Origin: Paenibacillus aurantius
GTDB lineage: Bacteria; Bacillota; Bacilli; Paenibacillales; NBRC-103111
Length of the DNA: 64,000 nt
Direction: 5' to 3'
NCBI RefSeq assembly: GCF_032268605.1
Contig: NZ_CP130318.1
Location: forward strand, 3,072,001-3,136,000
In this document: one piece after another, positions 32,014 through 40,184 of the stretch
Position numbering within the stretch: position 1 is the first letter of the stretch
How the letters are laid out: each line of letters opens with the position of its first letter
Made by a program: the position numbers and the translations under genes
Notes under the pieces: model-generated
The model's database searches: none
What the model was told of the DNA's origin: nothing
Seen by the model: only the letters and a program-made list of their open reading frames with translations

Positions 32014-33591
32014 TTAAGCTGTTGTGGAATCGGCAAGCTTGCGGTACTGCGTAGGCGTGACGCCGGTATGCGCTTTAAAAATCGAGCAAAAATATTTGTA
32101 ATCGTTGTAGCCGACCTTCTCCGCAATTTCGAAAACCCTGTCGTGCGTACCGCTCAGCATTTCCTTGGCATGCTCGATCCGAACCTCGTTTAAATACTCT
32201 GCAAATCCTTTGCCAAACGATTGGTTAAAGATAATGCTGAAATAGTTCGGCGTAATCTTGAGCCAAGCCGCCACCTCGGAAGCCTTCAGATCGGTGCTGT
32301 GATGGGCTTCAATATATTTCGTAACCCGATCGACCGTCCAATGGTTTTTCCCGCCTAAGGTGGAATGAATCGAGGAAAATAGTGACATCAGCTCGCTCCG
32401 AATTAGCGCTTCGATCGCCCGGTAGGAGTTATTCGCATACAGGTCGATGGTTCCTTCCAGGATGTTCACGAGCTCTTCCGAAAGCTCGATGCCGCTCGTC
32501 CTCAATCTGCGTTGGATGACGATCTTCAGCTCCTTGTACGCCTGGTCGATTTCCGCGAGCGAACAGCCTTTGATCCGGTACTGCTCCATTATCTTTCCCC
32601 ATACCTGTTTAAGCTCGTCTTCTCCTCCGTTGAACAGGAAGTTCACCAGTTCTTTCTCCAGCTCCAACGCGGTGACCAACCCGCGATTTTTACGGGAGCG
32701 AACCTCTTCTCCGGGAAACGTGACGGTACGCTCCTGCAAGGCTCCAAGCTGAACGCTTTCGATCGCCTCATGGCCATGCACGTACGCTTCTGTCAACGAA
32801 TGGAAGACAGGCGAAACGCCAAAATGCAGGCGGCGGCCGGAGGCCGCCTGCCCCGCCAGCTTCGTCAGAATCGAGGGCAAGTTTTCCCGACTCGGCTCTC
32901 GGGAGTAAACACATAGGACAATCAGCAGATTCGGATGAAGAAAGGCGGAGATCACCTCATGCCCGTGGCCCGCTAAGGCTTCCCTCACTCTCTCTTCCCA
33001 ATCCCGGCGGGCTGCCCGCCTCTCCTCCGGCGTCGATTGTTCGCGCCAAAGCGCATAGTCCTCCCGTTGGCTGGCTATCAAGCCAAAGCTCAATTCCGAT
33101 GCCGAAACGCCCGGAATCGGAGACCCCTCCGGGAGAGTTTGGTCGTTCTGCAGCAGACGGCTTAACCAATTCTGCCAGCGGTCTTTCACCTGCTCTCTCC
33201 CGCGGCTCACTTCCTGCTCCAGCTCTCCCCCGATTCGTCGTACCATCTCCATCAGCTCGTCAACGTCGACCGGCTTCAGCAGATAGTCCTCAACGCCGAT
33301 CCGGATCGCTTGGCGGGCATAATCGAAATAATCGTAGCCGCTCAGGATGATAATACGGATGTGCGGATACCGCTGCCGCAATTCTTTGGCCAGCTCCAGA
33401 CCATCCATGCCGTCCATGTGAATATCCGTCAGCACCAGATCAACAGGCTGCGATTCGATCCGCTCCAGGGCTTCCACCCCGTCGGAAGCATCGCCCACTA
33501 CCTCCACGCCAATCGTTTCCCATGGGATCGTCTCCCTCAGCCCCCGGCAAATGACCGGTTCGTCGTCTACTATCAGCATTTTGATGGTCAT
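32014..33591 (-). CDS. AraC-type response regulator (YesN-like)
   Basis: 525 residues from the ATG at 33591, which overlaps the sensor gene stop (ATGA); the frame extends to 33639 without reason. The receiver domain (residues 5-120) has acidic residues Asp9-Asp10, phospho-acceptor Asp56 in LVLTDIHMDGMDG and Lys in YLLKPVDVDEL. A long middle part follows, then two AraC helix-turn-helix motifs at the C-terminus (KASEVAAWLKITPNYFSIIFNQSFGKGFAEYLNEVRIEHAKEML...YKYFCSIFKAHTGVTPTQYRK). It probably switches on the ABC importer encoded just upstream. Confidence 0.92.
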   Translation of the reverse strand: MTIKMLIVDDEPVICRGLRETIPWETIGVEVVGDASDGVEALERIESQPVDLVLTDIHMDGMDGLELAKELRQRYPHIRIIILSGYDYFDYARQAIRIGVEDYLLKPVDVDELMEMVRRIGGELEQEVSRGREQVKDRWQNWLSRLLQNDQTLPEGSPIPGVSASELSFGLIASQREDYALWREQSTPEERRAARRDWEERVREALAGHGHEVISAFLHPNLLIVLCVYSREPSRENLPSILTKLAGQAASGRRLHFGVSPVFHSLTEAYVHGHEAIESVQLGALQERTVTFPGEEVRSRKNRGLVTALELEKELVNFLFNGGEDELKQVWGKIMEQYRIKGCSLAEIDQAYKELKIVIQRRLRTSGIELSEELVNILEGTIDLYANNSYRAIEALIRSELMSLFSSIHSTLGGKNHWTVDRVTKYIEAHHSTDLKASEVAAWLKITPNYFSIIFNQSFGKGFAEYLNEVRIEHAKEMLSGTHDRVFEIAEKVGYNDYKYFCSIFKAHTGVTPTQYRKLADSTTA

Positions 33592-35387
33592 AGCGCTTTC
33601 AGCTCCTTCTCCAGAACGGGAATGGTTAAACGGACGCAAGCTCCATACCGGTTGCCTTCTTCCGGGAAGTCGATACCCCAGCCGCTGCCATACAGAAGGG
33701 TGATCAGCTCATGAATGTTGTAGAGCGCATGGCCGATCAGCTCCCGTTCCCCGCTTTTCTCGGCTAGGGCATAGCGGATCGCTTGCAGCCGTTCCGGCGG
33801 GAAGCCGATGCCGGTATCTGACACGTCGATGATCAGCTCATTCTCCCGGCCCCTATAACAGCGAACTTGTATTCGAATATTGCCCTTCTGACGGGCGGCG
33901 AAGCCGTGCTTGATGCTATTCTCGACGAGCGGCTGGATCAGGCGTCTTGGCAGGACCGTGTCCTCCAAGGAAGCTTCCATCAGCAAGGAGAACGCCAGCT
34001 TGTCACCCATTCGCTTCTGCTGCAGATTAAGATAAGACCGGACAAACTCCAGCTCGTCCGCAAGAGTGGCTGTCTGTTTCTCCCGGTTCATGCTCATCCG
34101 GAAAAATCCCGACAAAGCCTCGATCAGCTGGCTCGTTTCCGGAGCCTTCTCCAGTCTTGCCGTCCAGCGAATCATATCGAGCGTATTGTACAGGAAATGA
34201 GGATCCATCTGGCTCTGCATAATCCGCAGCTCCGATTCCTTCTGCTGAATTTCCAGCTTATACTTATTGTCAATCAAGTCTTTAATCGTCGTGACCATGT
34301 TGTTGAATTGACGGCCCAATTCGCCGATTTCATCGTGGGAGCGGATGGTCACCCGGGCCGAGAAATCCCCGCTTTTCAAGCGGCCGGTTTCCTTCTTCAA
34401 TTCCAGCATAGGGCGGATAATCGCCACCTCGAAGCCGATCAGCGCAAACATACCGAACAGGATAACGAGCAGGAACAGGATTTGCAATGTGATTTTGAGG
34501 GCGTTCGTTTTGGCCACAATCGTTTTATCTTTCACCAGGGTCACGATATTCCAACCGGTTGATCTCATCACTTTGTTGAAGAGGACATAGCTCTCGCCAT
34601 CCATCTGCAGTACCGTGTTCTTGCCGGGATGCTGCTGAAGCGTTTTCAGAACATCGGCGTTCGGGTATGGCTTTCCGATCCATTGGTCGTCCTTATGCAG
34701 AAGAACCGTGCCATCCGGCCGGAGAATAAAGGTGGACGTCTGCTCCTGCGGGATGGCCGATGCCAGCAGGCCCGAGATTTCCGATTCGTTCAGCCGCACA
34801 ACCGCAATCCCTACATCCTTTGTTAAATCATCGAAGGAATAGATGACGCGAAACAGCGAAAGGACCTTCTTCGGTCCCGTCCAGCCGCTTACGAGGGAAT
34901 AGGAATTCGACCAGACGTTGCCTCCGCGGCTCATTCTCGCCTGATCGATCCATGGCTGCTCGGGTCCCTCCACCGGTTCGCCGAGCTGCATTTTATTCCC
35001 ATTGTTTCCCTGAAGGGTAACGGATTTGATATAGCTCTTGGACATCAGCTGAAAAGTGACGAAGCCTTCAATAGTCTGGCGGTCATATTCCAGCTGTCTT
35101 TGCGTATCTGGTGTCTCGGGGGTCTGCATGAAATCACGGAATTCCTTCTGGTAGATCATATAATCCGTAATATCCTGCACGGCCTTTATTTTCTCATAAA
35201 GGTTCATCTCAATGGTATTGAGACTCTTCTCGGTGGAAGAGATGAACTGCTGCCGCAAGATCTTGTCATAGCAGTTAAGGAACGCGTACCCCACGACCAG
35301 CGAAGGCAGCGTCACCAGCAGAAGGAAAATCGCAATGGATTTTTGCCGTAAGCTGATGCCGGACCGTCCCAGCTTGTTAGCTATCAT
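33588..35387 (-). CDS. Sensor histidine kinase, YesM/LytS type
   Basis: 599 residues. One membrane segment near residues 17-37, an outer sensing domain to about 290, a second membrane segment (LQILFLLVILFGMFALIGFEVAIIRPML), a HAMP linker (KKETGRLKSGDFSARVTIRSHDEIGELGRQFNNMV), the histidine box MDPHFLYNTLDMIRWTARLE and the ATP-binding boxes LVENSIKHGFAA and ISDTG-type DTGIGFPPERL. Such kinases sense sugars or their binding proteins and feed an AraC-type regulator. It overlaps the regulator by four bases and follows the permease genes by 78 bases. Confidence 0.92.
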   Translation of the reverse strand: MIANKLGRSGISLRQKSIAIFLLLVTLPSLVVGYAFLNCYDKILRQQFISSTEKSLNTIEMNLYEKIKAVQDITDYMIYQKEFRDFMQTPETPDTQRQLEYDRQTIEGFVTFQLMSKSYIKSVTLQGNNGNKMQLGEPVEGPEQPWIDQARMSRGGNVWSNSYSLVSGWTGPKKVLSLFRVIYSFDDLTKDVGIAVVRLNESEISGLLASAIPQEQTSTFILRPDGTVLLHKDDQWIGKPYPNADVLKTLQQHPGKNTVLQMDGESYVLFNKVMRSTGWNIVTLVKDKTIVAKTNALKITLQILFLLVILFGMFALIGFEVAIIRPMLELKKETGRLKSGDFSARVTIRSHDEIGELGRQFNNMVTTIKDLIDNKYKLEIQQKESELRIMQSQMDPHFLYNTLDMIRWTARLEKAPETSQLIEALSGFFRMSMNREKQTATLADELEFVRSYLNLQQKRMGDKLAFSLLMEASLEDTVLPRRLIQPLVENSIKHGFAARQKGNIRIQVRCYRGRENELIIDVSDTGIGFPPERLQAIRYALAEKSGERELIGHALYNIHELITLLYGSGWGIDFPEEGNRYGACVRLTIPVLEKELKAL

Positions 35388-35465
35388 AGTTGCTCCCCCC
35401 TCCCCTTGGCTTCTATTCTTTTATCATATAAGAGAGTGGGAGGAGAAGCTATGGAAATTGTTTGG

Positions 35466-36293
35466 CTATCCTTTGACCGCCCCTGCGGTCATTCCCTGTA
35501 CAAGCTGCTTCTCCAGCAGCAAATAGAAGGCCAGCACCGGTGCCAATGCCATGGCGAGAGCCGCCATCTGCATCGTTTGGAACTTCGTTTCCGTGCCGGT
35601 GAAGTTCGCCAGGCCAAGCGGCAGCGTCTTGAGGGGCTCCTTGTTAATCAGCACGAGAGCAAACAGGAACTCGTTCCAGTTGTAGATGAAGTTGATGATG
35701 ATAACGGTAGCCAGTGCAGGCCGGGTCATCGGCAAAATAATCGACCAGAAAATACGGTACACCCCGGCACCATCGATGATCGCCGATTCTTCAATGTCCT
35801 TCGGAAAGGATTTCATGAATCCGACGAGGATGAAAATCGTAATGGACAAATGGAACGCAGTGTAGGGAAGCACCAGGGACATATGGGTGTTCAACAGGCC
35901 GATTTTCTTCATCAGGATGAAGATCGGCACAAGAGTCGCATGAATCGGAATGGTCATGCCGATGATAAATAAGGCGTAAGCCCATTTGGTGAATTTATAA
36001 TCGAACCTTGAGATAAAATAGGAAGCAAGCGCACCGAGCAGCACGGTCAGCAAGATGGCCAATACCGTCACGTACAAGCTGTTCCAGAAATAGGTTCCGA
36101 GATGCGCCACTTTCCAGGCGTTGGCGTAATTGCTGAAATCCCACAGCTTCGGCCATCCCATCGGGTTGACGGCAAATTCGTTCTCGGATTTAAACGAGCT
36201 GATGACCATCCATACCAAGGGAAGCACGTTAAGAAAACATAGGACAGCCAGAAAGGCATGGACGACCGACAATTTGAAACGCGAAGTGTGCAT
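35466..36293 (-). CDS. Sugar ABC transporter permease (MalG-type)
   Basis: 275 residues from the ATG at 36293 (AAAGGAG upstream). Six membrane segments and the permease loop EESAIIDGAGVYRIFWSIILPMTRPALATV (EAA motif with the usual Gly) mark it as the inner-membrane MalG/LacG subunit. The end (KQLVQGMTAGAVKG) is typical. It pairs with the permease just upstream; the ATPase subunit is not encoded here, as is common for MsmK-dependent systems. The sugar is unknown. Confidence 0.92.
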   Translation of the reverse strand: MHTSRFKLSVVHAFLAVLCFLNVLPLVWMVISSFKSENEFAVNPMGWPKLWDFSNYANAWKVAHLGTYFWNSLYVTVLAILLTVLLGALASYFISRFDYKFTKWAYALFIIGMTIPIHATLVPIFILMKKIGLLNTHMSLVLPYTAFHLSITIFILVGFMKSFPKDIEESAIIDGAGVYRIFWSIILPMTRPALATVIIINFIYNWNEFLFALVLINKEPLKTLPLGLANFTGTETKFQTMQMAALAMALAPVLAFYLLLEKQLVQGMTAGAVKG

Positions 36294-36319
36294 ATTTTCT
36301 CCTTTCCGCCACATCCTGC

Positions 36320-37192
36320 TTATTGGCTGCGTCTTGTTAACAGATTAGCGGCATAAATGGCAATCAGGCTGAATACCAGAATCAGCATGGACACCGCGCT
36401 TCCTCCGCCGAAGCTCATGTTCTGAAAAGCGTTGTTGTACATGTAAATTGTCATGACCTCGGTGTTATGCGCCGGTCCGCCGGCCGTCATGACATAGATG
36501 AGGTCGAAGACGCGGAAGCTGTTGCTGATGGCGAATACGAGAGTGACCCAGATCGTTTCCTTCAGCATAGGCAGGGTGACGTACCAGAACTGCTTCCAAC
36601 CGGTGGCTCCGTCCATAACGGCCGCTTCCTTGATTTCTGCCGAAATGTTTTGCAGGGCCGCCAAGAAGATAACCATGTAGAAGCCGTAATTTTGCCATAT
36701 ATATGCGACGCTGATCGAGAGCATCCCGAGCTTGGGATTGCCCAGCCAGTCCTGCTGCCAGCTGCCGAGGCCGACGAGCTCGAGTAGTCCGTTCAGCATG
36801 CCGTTTTCAATCTTAAACACCATGCCCCAAATAATGGACACAATGACCGCCGAGATGACAACCGGCAGGAAAAGCATAGACCGGTAGGCCTTGATGCCCC
36901 TTAGCCCGCGGTTAAGCATCAGAGCGAAAAACAAACCGAGAGGCAGTTGGCCCAGAAGCCCCGTCGCCATCATAATCAGGTTGTTCCCGACGCCTTTCCA
37001 GAAGACCGAATCCTTTAACGTCGAAGTAAAGTTATCGAGACCGATATATCTCATGGGAGATAACCCGTCCCAATTAAAGAAAGAATAATAGAAGGACATG
37101 CCGATCGGCACCAGCGCGATTCCAATATAAATCACGAGGGCCGGCAGCATTCCGATAAAAACGGTCCAGCCTGTTCTTTTCAACACATGCAT
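36320..37192 (-). CDS. Sugar ABC transporter permease (MalF-type)
   Basis: 290 residues from the ATG at 37192 (GGAGGC upstream); the open frame to 37234 runs into the intergenic hairpin region. Six membrane segments, with the coupling loop EIKEAAVMDGATGWKQFWYVTLPMLKETIWVTLVF. Partner of the permease at 35466. The gap of about 210 bases to the binding-protein gene holds a large hairpin (37308-37354). Confidence 0.92.
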   Translation of the reverse strand: MHVLKRTGWTVFIGMLPALVIYIGIALVPIGMSFYYSFFNWDGLSPMRYIGLDNFTSTLKDSVFWKGVGNNLIMMATGLLGQLPLGLFFALMLNRGLRGIKAYRSMLFLPVVISAVIVSIIWGMVFKIENGMLNGLLELVGLGSWQQDWLGNPKLGMLSISVAYIWQNYGFYMVIFLAALQNISAEIKEAAVMDGATGWKQFWYVTLPMLKETIWVTLVFAISNSFRVFDLIYVMTAGGPAHNTEVMTIYMYNNAFQNMSFGGGSAVSMLILVFSLIAIYAANLLTRRSQ

Positions 37193-37307
37193 GGTACAGC
37201 CTCCGTTCCCGGTGAAATTGCAATTTGACGGCAAGAGACTGTGCGTTGGCTGCCCTTTCCTGCCCGCATCGTGCAGTCGTCAAGCACTTTACGGTGCTGC
37301 CTGTCGT

Positions 37308-37354
37308 GACCCGCAGGATCCGGATCCCTCTAGGGGAACCGGACCCTGCGGGTC
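37308..37354 (-). other. Strong RNA hairpin between binding protein and permease genes
   Basis: GACCCGCAGG (37308-37317) pairs with CCTGCGGGTC (37345-37354), with inner TCCGG and CCCTCTAGGG pairing, and no T-run follows on the minus strand. A hairpin after a binding-protein gene often protects its mRNA and lets it be made in excess over the permeases; partial termination is the other reading. Confidence 0.7.
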
Positions 37355-37404
37355 CTTCGTGGCAGACCGCCCTATCTCGTCAGGCGATTCTAAATAGCGG
37401 TACG

Positions 37405-38724
37405 TTATTTCTTGCTCTTGTCTTGGGCATCCTGCATATCCTTGGCAAGCTGCTCCGCCGTCTTCTGCTTGGTCGTGATAGCCTGAATGCCGTTCTCCAG
37501 GACATCCTTCACAGCCGCCGGCATCACGCTGTCGAACACGGGAGCAGAGCCGTTCTTGGTCAGCGCCAGCATTTCTTTCAGATAAGGAGACGCATCGGCG
37601 GGAACCTCGACTTTGGCCGGTACGACGATCCCTTTGCTCATCAAGGTTTGATACAGCTCAGGCTGGTAGAAATATTGCAGGAATTTCATCGCGGCATCCT
37701 TCTTTGCACCGCTCAAACTTTTGCTTAGGCCGATCCCGTACTGAATGACCCCTGCACTAGCAGTCGGATCCCCCTTGCCTCCGTTGACGGCTGGGAACAA
37801 GGCAATACCGATGTTGTCGGCAGCCGCCTTGTCGGAGTTGCTTCCTCTGAACTTGGCGTCAATCGTCGAGCTCGTCATGGTCATAGCGGCTTTCTTCTGC
37901 AGGAAATAATCCTGCTGCTGCACTTCGTCCATCGTGTTAATGTCCGCGTTGAAAGCATCAAGCTTAACGAGGTCGGAAATGACAGAAAGCGATTTCACAT
38001 AGTCCGGATCGGTGAATTTGGCTTCCCCTTTGTTAACCTTCGGGAGGAAGTCGCTTCCCGTAAACCGATCTCCGACGGCGGACATGAAGGTCGACTGCAT
38101 CGGCCATCTGTTCTTGTTACCCATGGCCAGCGGAGTGACACCGGAGTCCTTCAGTTTCTTCACGAGATCAAGGAATTCGTCGTAGGTTTTCGGGAATTCC
38201 TTATAACCTGCCTTGGCCAGCATGTCTTTGTGGTAATAAACAATATCGACGAACGTCATCTTGGTCGGAATGGCATACTGTTTGCCGTTCACTTTATAAC
38301 CGGCGAGTGCTTGTTCCGGCAGGATGTCCTTCCAGTTGCTCATAATTTCGTCGATCGGCATCAGCACATCGGCGGCAATGTAAGGATCCATCTCTATTCC
38401 CGGATAGAGGATGAACATATCCGGCATGCTGTTTCCTGCCGCTTCCGTACGAAGCTTTGTGCGGTACTGGGCGGATGGGATATCCTGCGCTTCAATCTTA
38501 ATGTTAGGGTTAAGCTCCTGGAACTTCTTGATCCGTTCCTTGTAAATCGTGTTGTCCACGTTAGGAGTGGACCAGTTGTATTCCATCGTCAGCGTTACCG
38601 GGCTGTTGGCTGGCGTGCCGTTCTCTTTGCCCTCATCTGTTGTGGACCCGCCGCACCCCGCCAAGGCCGTGATTAAAGTCGTGGAAGCGGTAACGAGCAT
38701 CGTTTTGCGAATGGCATTCTTCAT
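37405..38724 (-). CDS. Sugar ABC transporter substrate-binding lipoprotein
   Basis: 439 residues. Lipoprotein signal with basic start (MKNAIRKTML) and lipobox ALAGC, giving a lipidated Cys24 at the membrane outer face. The rest is a family 1 binding protein: VTLTMEYNWSTPNVDNTIYKERIKKFQELNPNIKIEAQDIPSAQYRTKL, KQYAIPTKMTFVDIVYYHKDMLAKAGYKEFPKTYDEFLDLVKKLKDSGVTPLAMGNK. First gene of the importer unit that ends with the sensor and regulator, all minus strand. The ligand is unknown. Confidence 0.93.
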   Translation of the reverse strand: MKNAIRKTMLVTASTTLITALAGCGGSTTDEGKENGTPANSPVTLTMEYNWSTPNVDNTIYKERIKKFQELNPNIKIEAQDIPSAQYRTKLRTEAAGNSMPDMFILYPGIEMDPYIAADVLMPIDEIMSNWKDILPEQALAGYKVNGKQYAIPTKMTFVDIVYYHKDMLAKAGYKEFPKTYDEFLDLVKKLKDSGVTPLAMGNKNRWPMQSTFMSAVGDRFTGSDFLPKVNKGEAKFTDPDYVKSLSVISDLVKLDAFNADINTMDEVQQQDYFLQKKAAMTMTSSTIDAKFRGSNSDKAAADNIGIALFPAVNGGKGDPTASAGVIQYGIGLSKSLSGAKKDAAMKFLQYFYQPELYQTLMSKGIVVPAKVEVPADASPYLKEMLALTKNGSAPVFDSVMPAAVKDVLENGIQAITTKQKTAEQLAKDMQDAQDKSKK

Positions 38725-39011
38725 TCTTCGGTTCCCCTTTCTAAATGTCTATCTGGTATGGAGCACGTCTTTACAAAAACATTATAACGTTTGGTGAGAC
38801 CGCTTAACTATCCGTTTAACTTACAATAAAGTTCAAATTTTTAATCTAAAGTTATAAAACTGTAATTATTTTCCTTGTCATGTTAGAATAACTGACACCT
38901 TTAAGGGAATGATCCAGCCCGAACGCCTTCCTGGATAACCAGCTTCCTCGAAGCCGTCTGACTCATAGGCTTGCCACATTAGTATGTACCTAGTAACGCA
39001 CTAGCAAAAAA
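38725..39011. other. Intergenic region upstream of the importer operon
   Basis: About 290 bases with no open frame worth calling. It is A+T rich at 38770-38890, holds the ribosome site of the binding-protein gene at its lower edge and a TATAAT-type box around 38780 on the minus strand with no clear -35. No repeat or RNA element was recognised in the rest. Confidence 0.5.
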
Positions 39012-39046
39012 AGAAAATCCCGGTGAGCCTGGCTCACGGGATTTTT
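39012..39046. terminator. Terminator of the GNAT gene
   Basis: AAATCCCGGTGAGCC pairs with GGCTCACGGGATTT with a single bulge, flanked by A-run on one side and T-run on the other, so it can act on both strands. Confidence 0.85.
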
Positions 39047-39073
39047 GTATTTCCTTTTCGTTTCGTGGAATTT

Positions 39074-39535
39074 TTAACCACTAAGTCCTCTGTCCCGAGA
39101 CAACCGAATCATGTCCCGGCAGAGAATTCCATTCTCATAGATCTCCTCCGAATAGTGCCGCGTGAAAAAATCTAAATCCACCCCGACGATTCGGAAGCCG
39201 CATTTCTGATAAAACGCCAGCTGCCCGATGCTGGAATTGCCTGTTCCTACCTCGATTGTTTTAAAGCCTTGGGAAGCCGCCGTTTCGATAGCATGCATGA
39301 CCAGCTGCTTCCCGGTTCCTCTGCCCTGTCTATGCTCGGCAACGGCGACATTCACCAATTCAACCGTATCCGGTCTTGTAGGCAAAAGAACGTAGGTTCC
39401 GACTATTTCCTTATCCTCTTCGCAAATATAACATTCTCCCCGGTTAAGGTAACCTTCTATCAGCTTTCGGGAAGGATCTGCCATTAGCAGAAGGCCCCAT
39501 GGAGTGGGCTCACTTGGAGTAAGTTTCCTGATCAT
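39074..39535 (-). CDS. GNAT-family N-acetyltransferase
   Basis: 153 residues, one GNAT domain. The acetyl-CoA loop is AEHRQGRGTGKQLVMHAIETA (Q/R-x-x-G-x-G/A form), preceded by the strand TVELVNVAV and followed by LAFYQKCGFRIVGVDLDFF. Ribosome site GGAAGGGA. Cytoplasmic; substrate unknown. Single gene. Confidence 0.88.
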   Translation of the reverse strand: MIRKLTPSEPTPWGLLLMADPSRKLIEGYLNRGECYICEEDKEIVGTYVLLPTRPDTVELVNVAVAEHRQGRGTGKQLVMHAIETAASQGFKTIEVGTGNSSIGQLAFYQKCGFRIVGVDLDFFTRHYSEEIYENGILCRDMIRLSRDRGLSG

Positions 39536-39607
39536 TCTTTATCCCTTCCTGCAGGTAATGGAGTGCGATGGAATCATTTTACCATATCGGGCACACCCTA
39601 TAGAACG

Positions 39608-39632
39608 CCAAAAAAGCCGCGCTCCGCGCAGC
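39608..39632 (-). terminator. Terminator of the Spo0E-like gene
   Basis: Read on the minus strand: GCTGCGC, loop GGA, GCGCGGC, then six T. Stem of seven pairs including one G-U; it lies about 45 bases after the gene stop. Confidence 0.78.
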
Positions 39633-39677
39633 AGATAGCCTCTTCATCCATACCTTCTGGTCAAGTTCCTCTTGTAT

Positions 39678-39857
39678 TTAAACAGCCACCATCTGTGTGT
39701 TTTTCCAGAAACCGTTCCACTTGTACTGATTTAAGAGAATGTCGAGCTCTTGGGAAAGCTGCAAGACGATAGACGACGACAAACCGAACCGCTCGCTGGC
39801 GTCGTTCATTTCCATACGCTTTTGTTCGATTGCCAACTCCAAGGGATCTAAATTCAT
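39678..39857 (-). CDS. Spo0E-family aspartyl-phosphate phosphatase
   Basis: 59 residues from the ATG at 39857, nine bases after GAGGAGG (the ATG at 39863 is too close). The family motif is SQELDILLNQYKW in the second of two helices, preceded by IEQKRMEMNDASERFGL in the first. Spo0E-type proteins remove phosphate from Spo0A and so delay sporulation. This supports a spore-forming host. Single gene with its own terminator. Confidence 0.88.
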   Translation of the reverse strand: MNLDPLELAIEQKRMEMNDASERFGLSSSIVLQLSQELDILLNQYKWNGFWKNTQMVAV

Positions 39858-40032
39858 CTTCATCGACCTCCTCTTCTTATATCGGCAGAAACTTCCTTAA
39901 ACTTGATATTATTTCCAAAGCTTCTTTCTATTTAATACCCAGCAGATAGCCAGTCCAAACGGTAAAAGGCACGCATTCAGAAAAAAGTTTGATAAAGTTG
40001 TTCTTTTTCAACATATAGGGAGGGCAGCAAAA

Positions 40033-40078
40033 TAACCAAAAGCCCCTATCCCATAAAGGAATAAGAGGCTTCTGGTTA
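40033..40078. terminator. Terminator-like hairpin after the copper-amine-oxidase-N protein
   Basis: In the 327-base gap between 39858 and 40184. TAACCA/TGGTTA at the ends, AAGCC/GGCTT and CCTATCC-like inner pairing form an interrupted stem with a T-rich flank on the minus strand. The rest of the gap shows nothing recognisable. Confidence 0.6.
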
Positions 40079-40184
40079 ATAAAGTTCGTTTGCTAGTACC
40101 TTATCCGCAAATGAAGTTCTGCTTCCCTTTTGTTTTCGCGCGCATAGAGAAGTTTTCTCGCCAACAAAGTTACCTGATAAGGCA

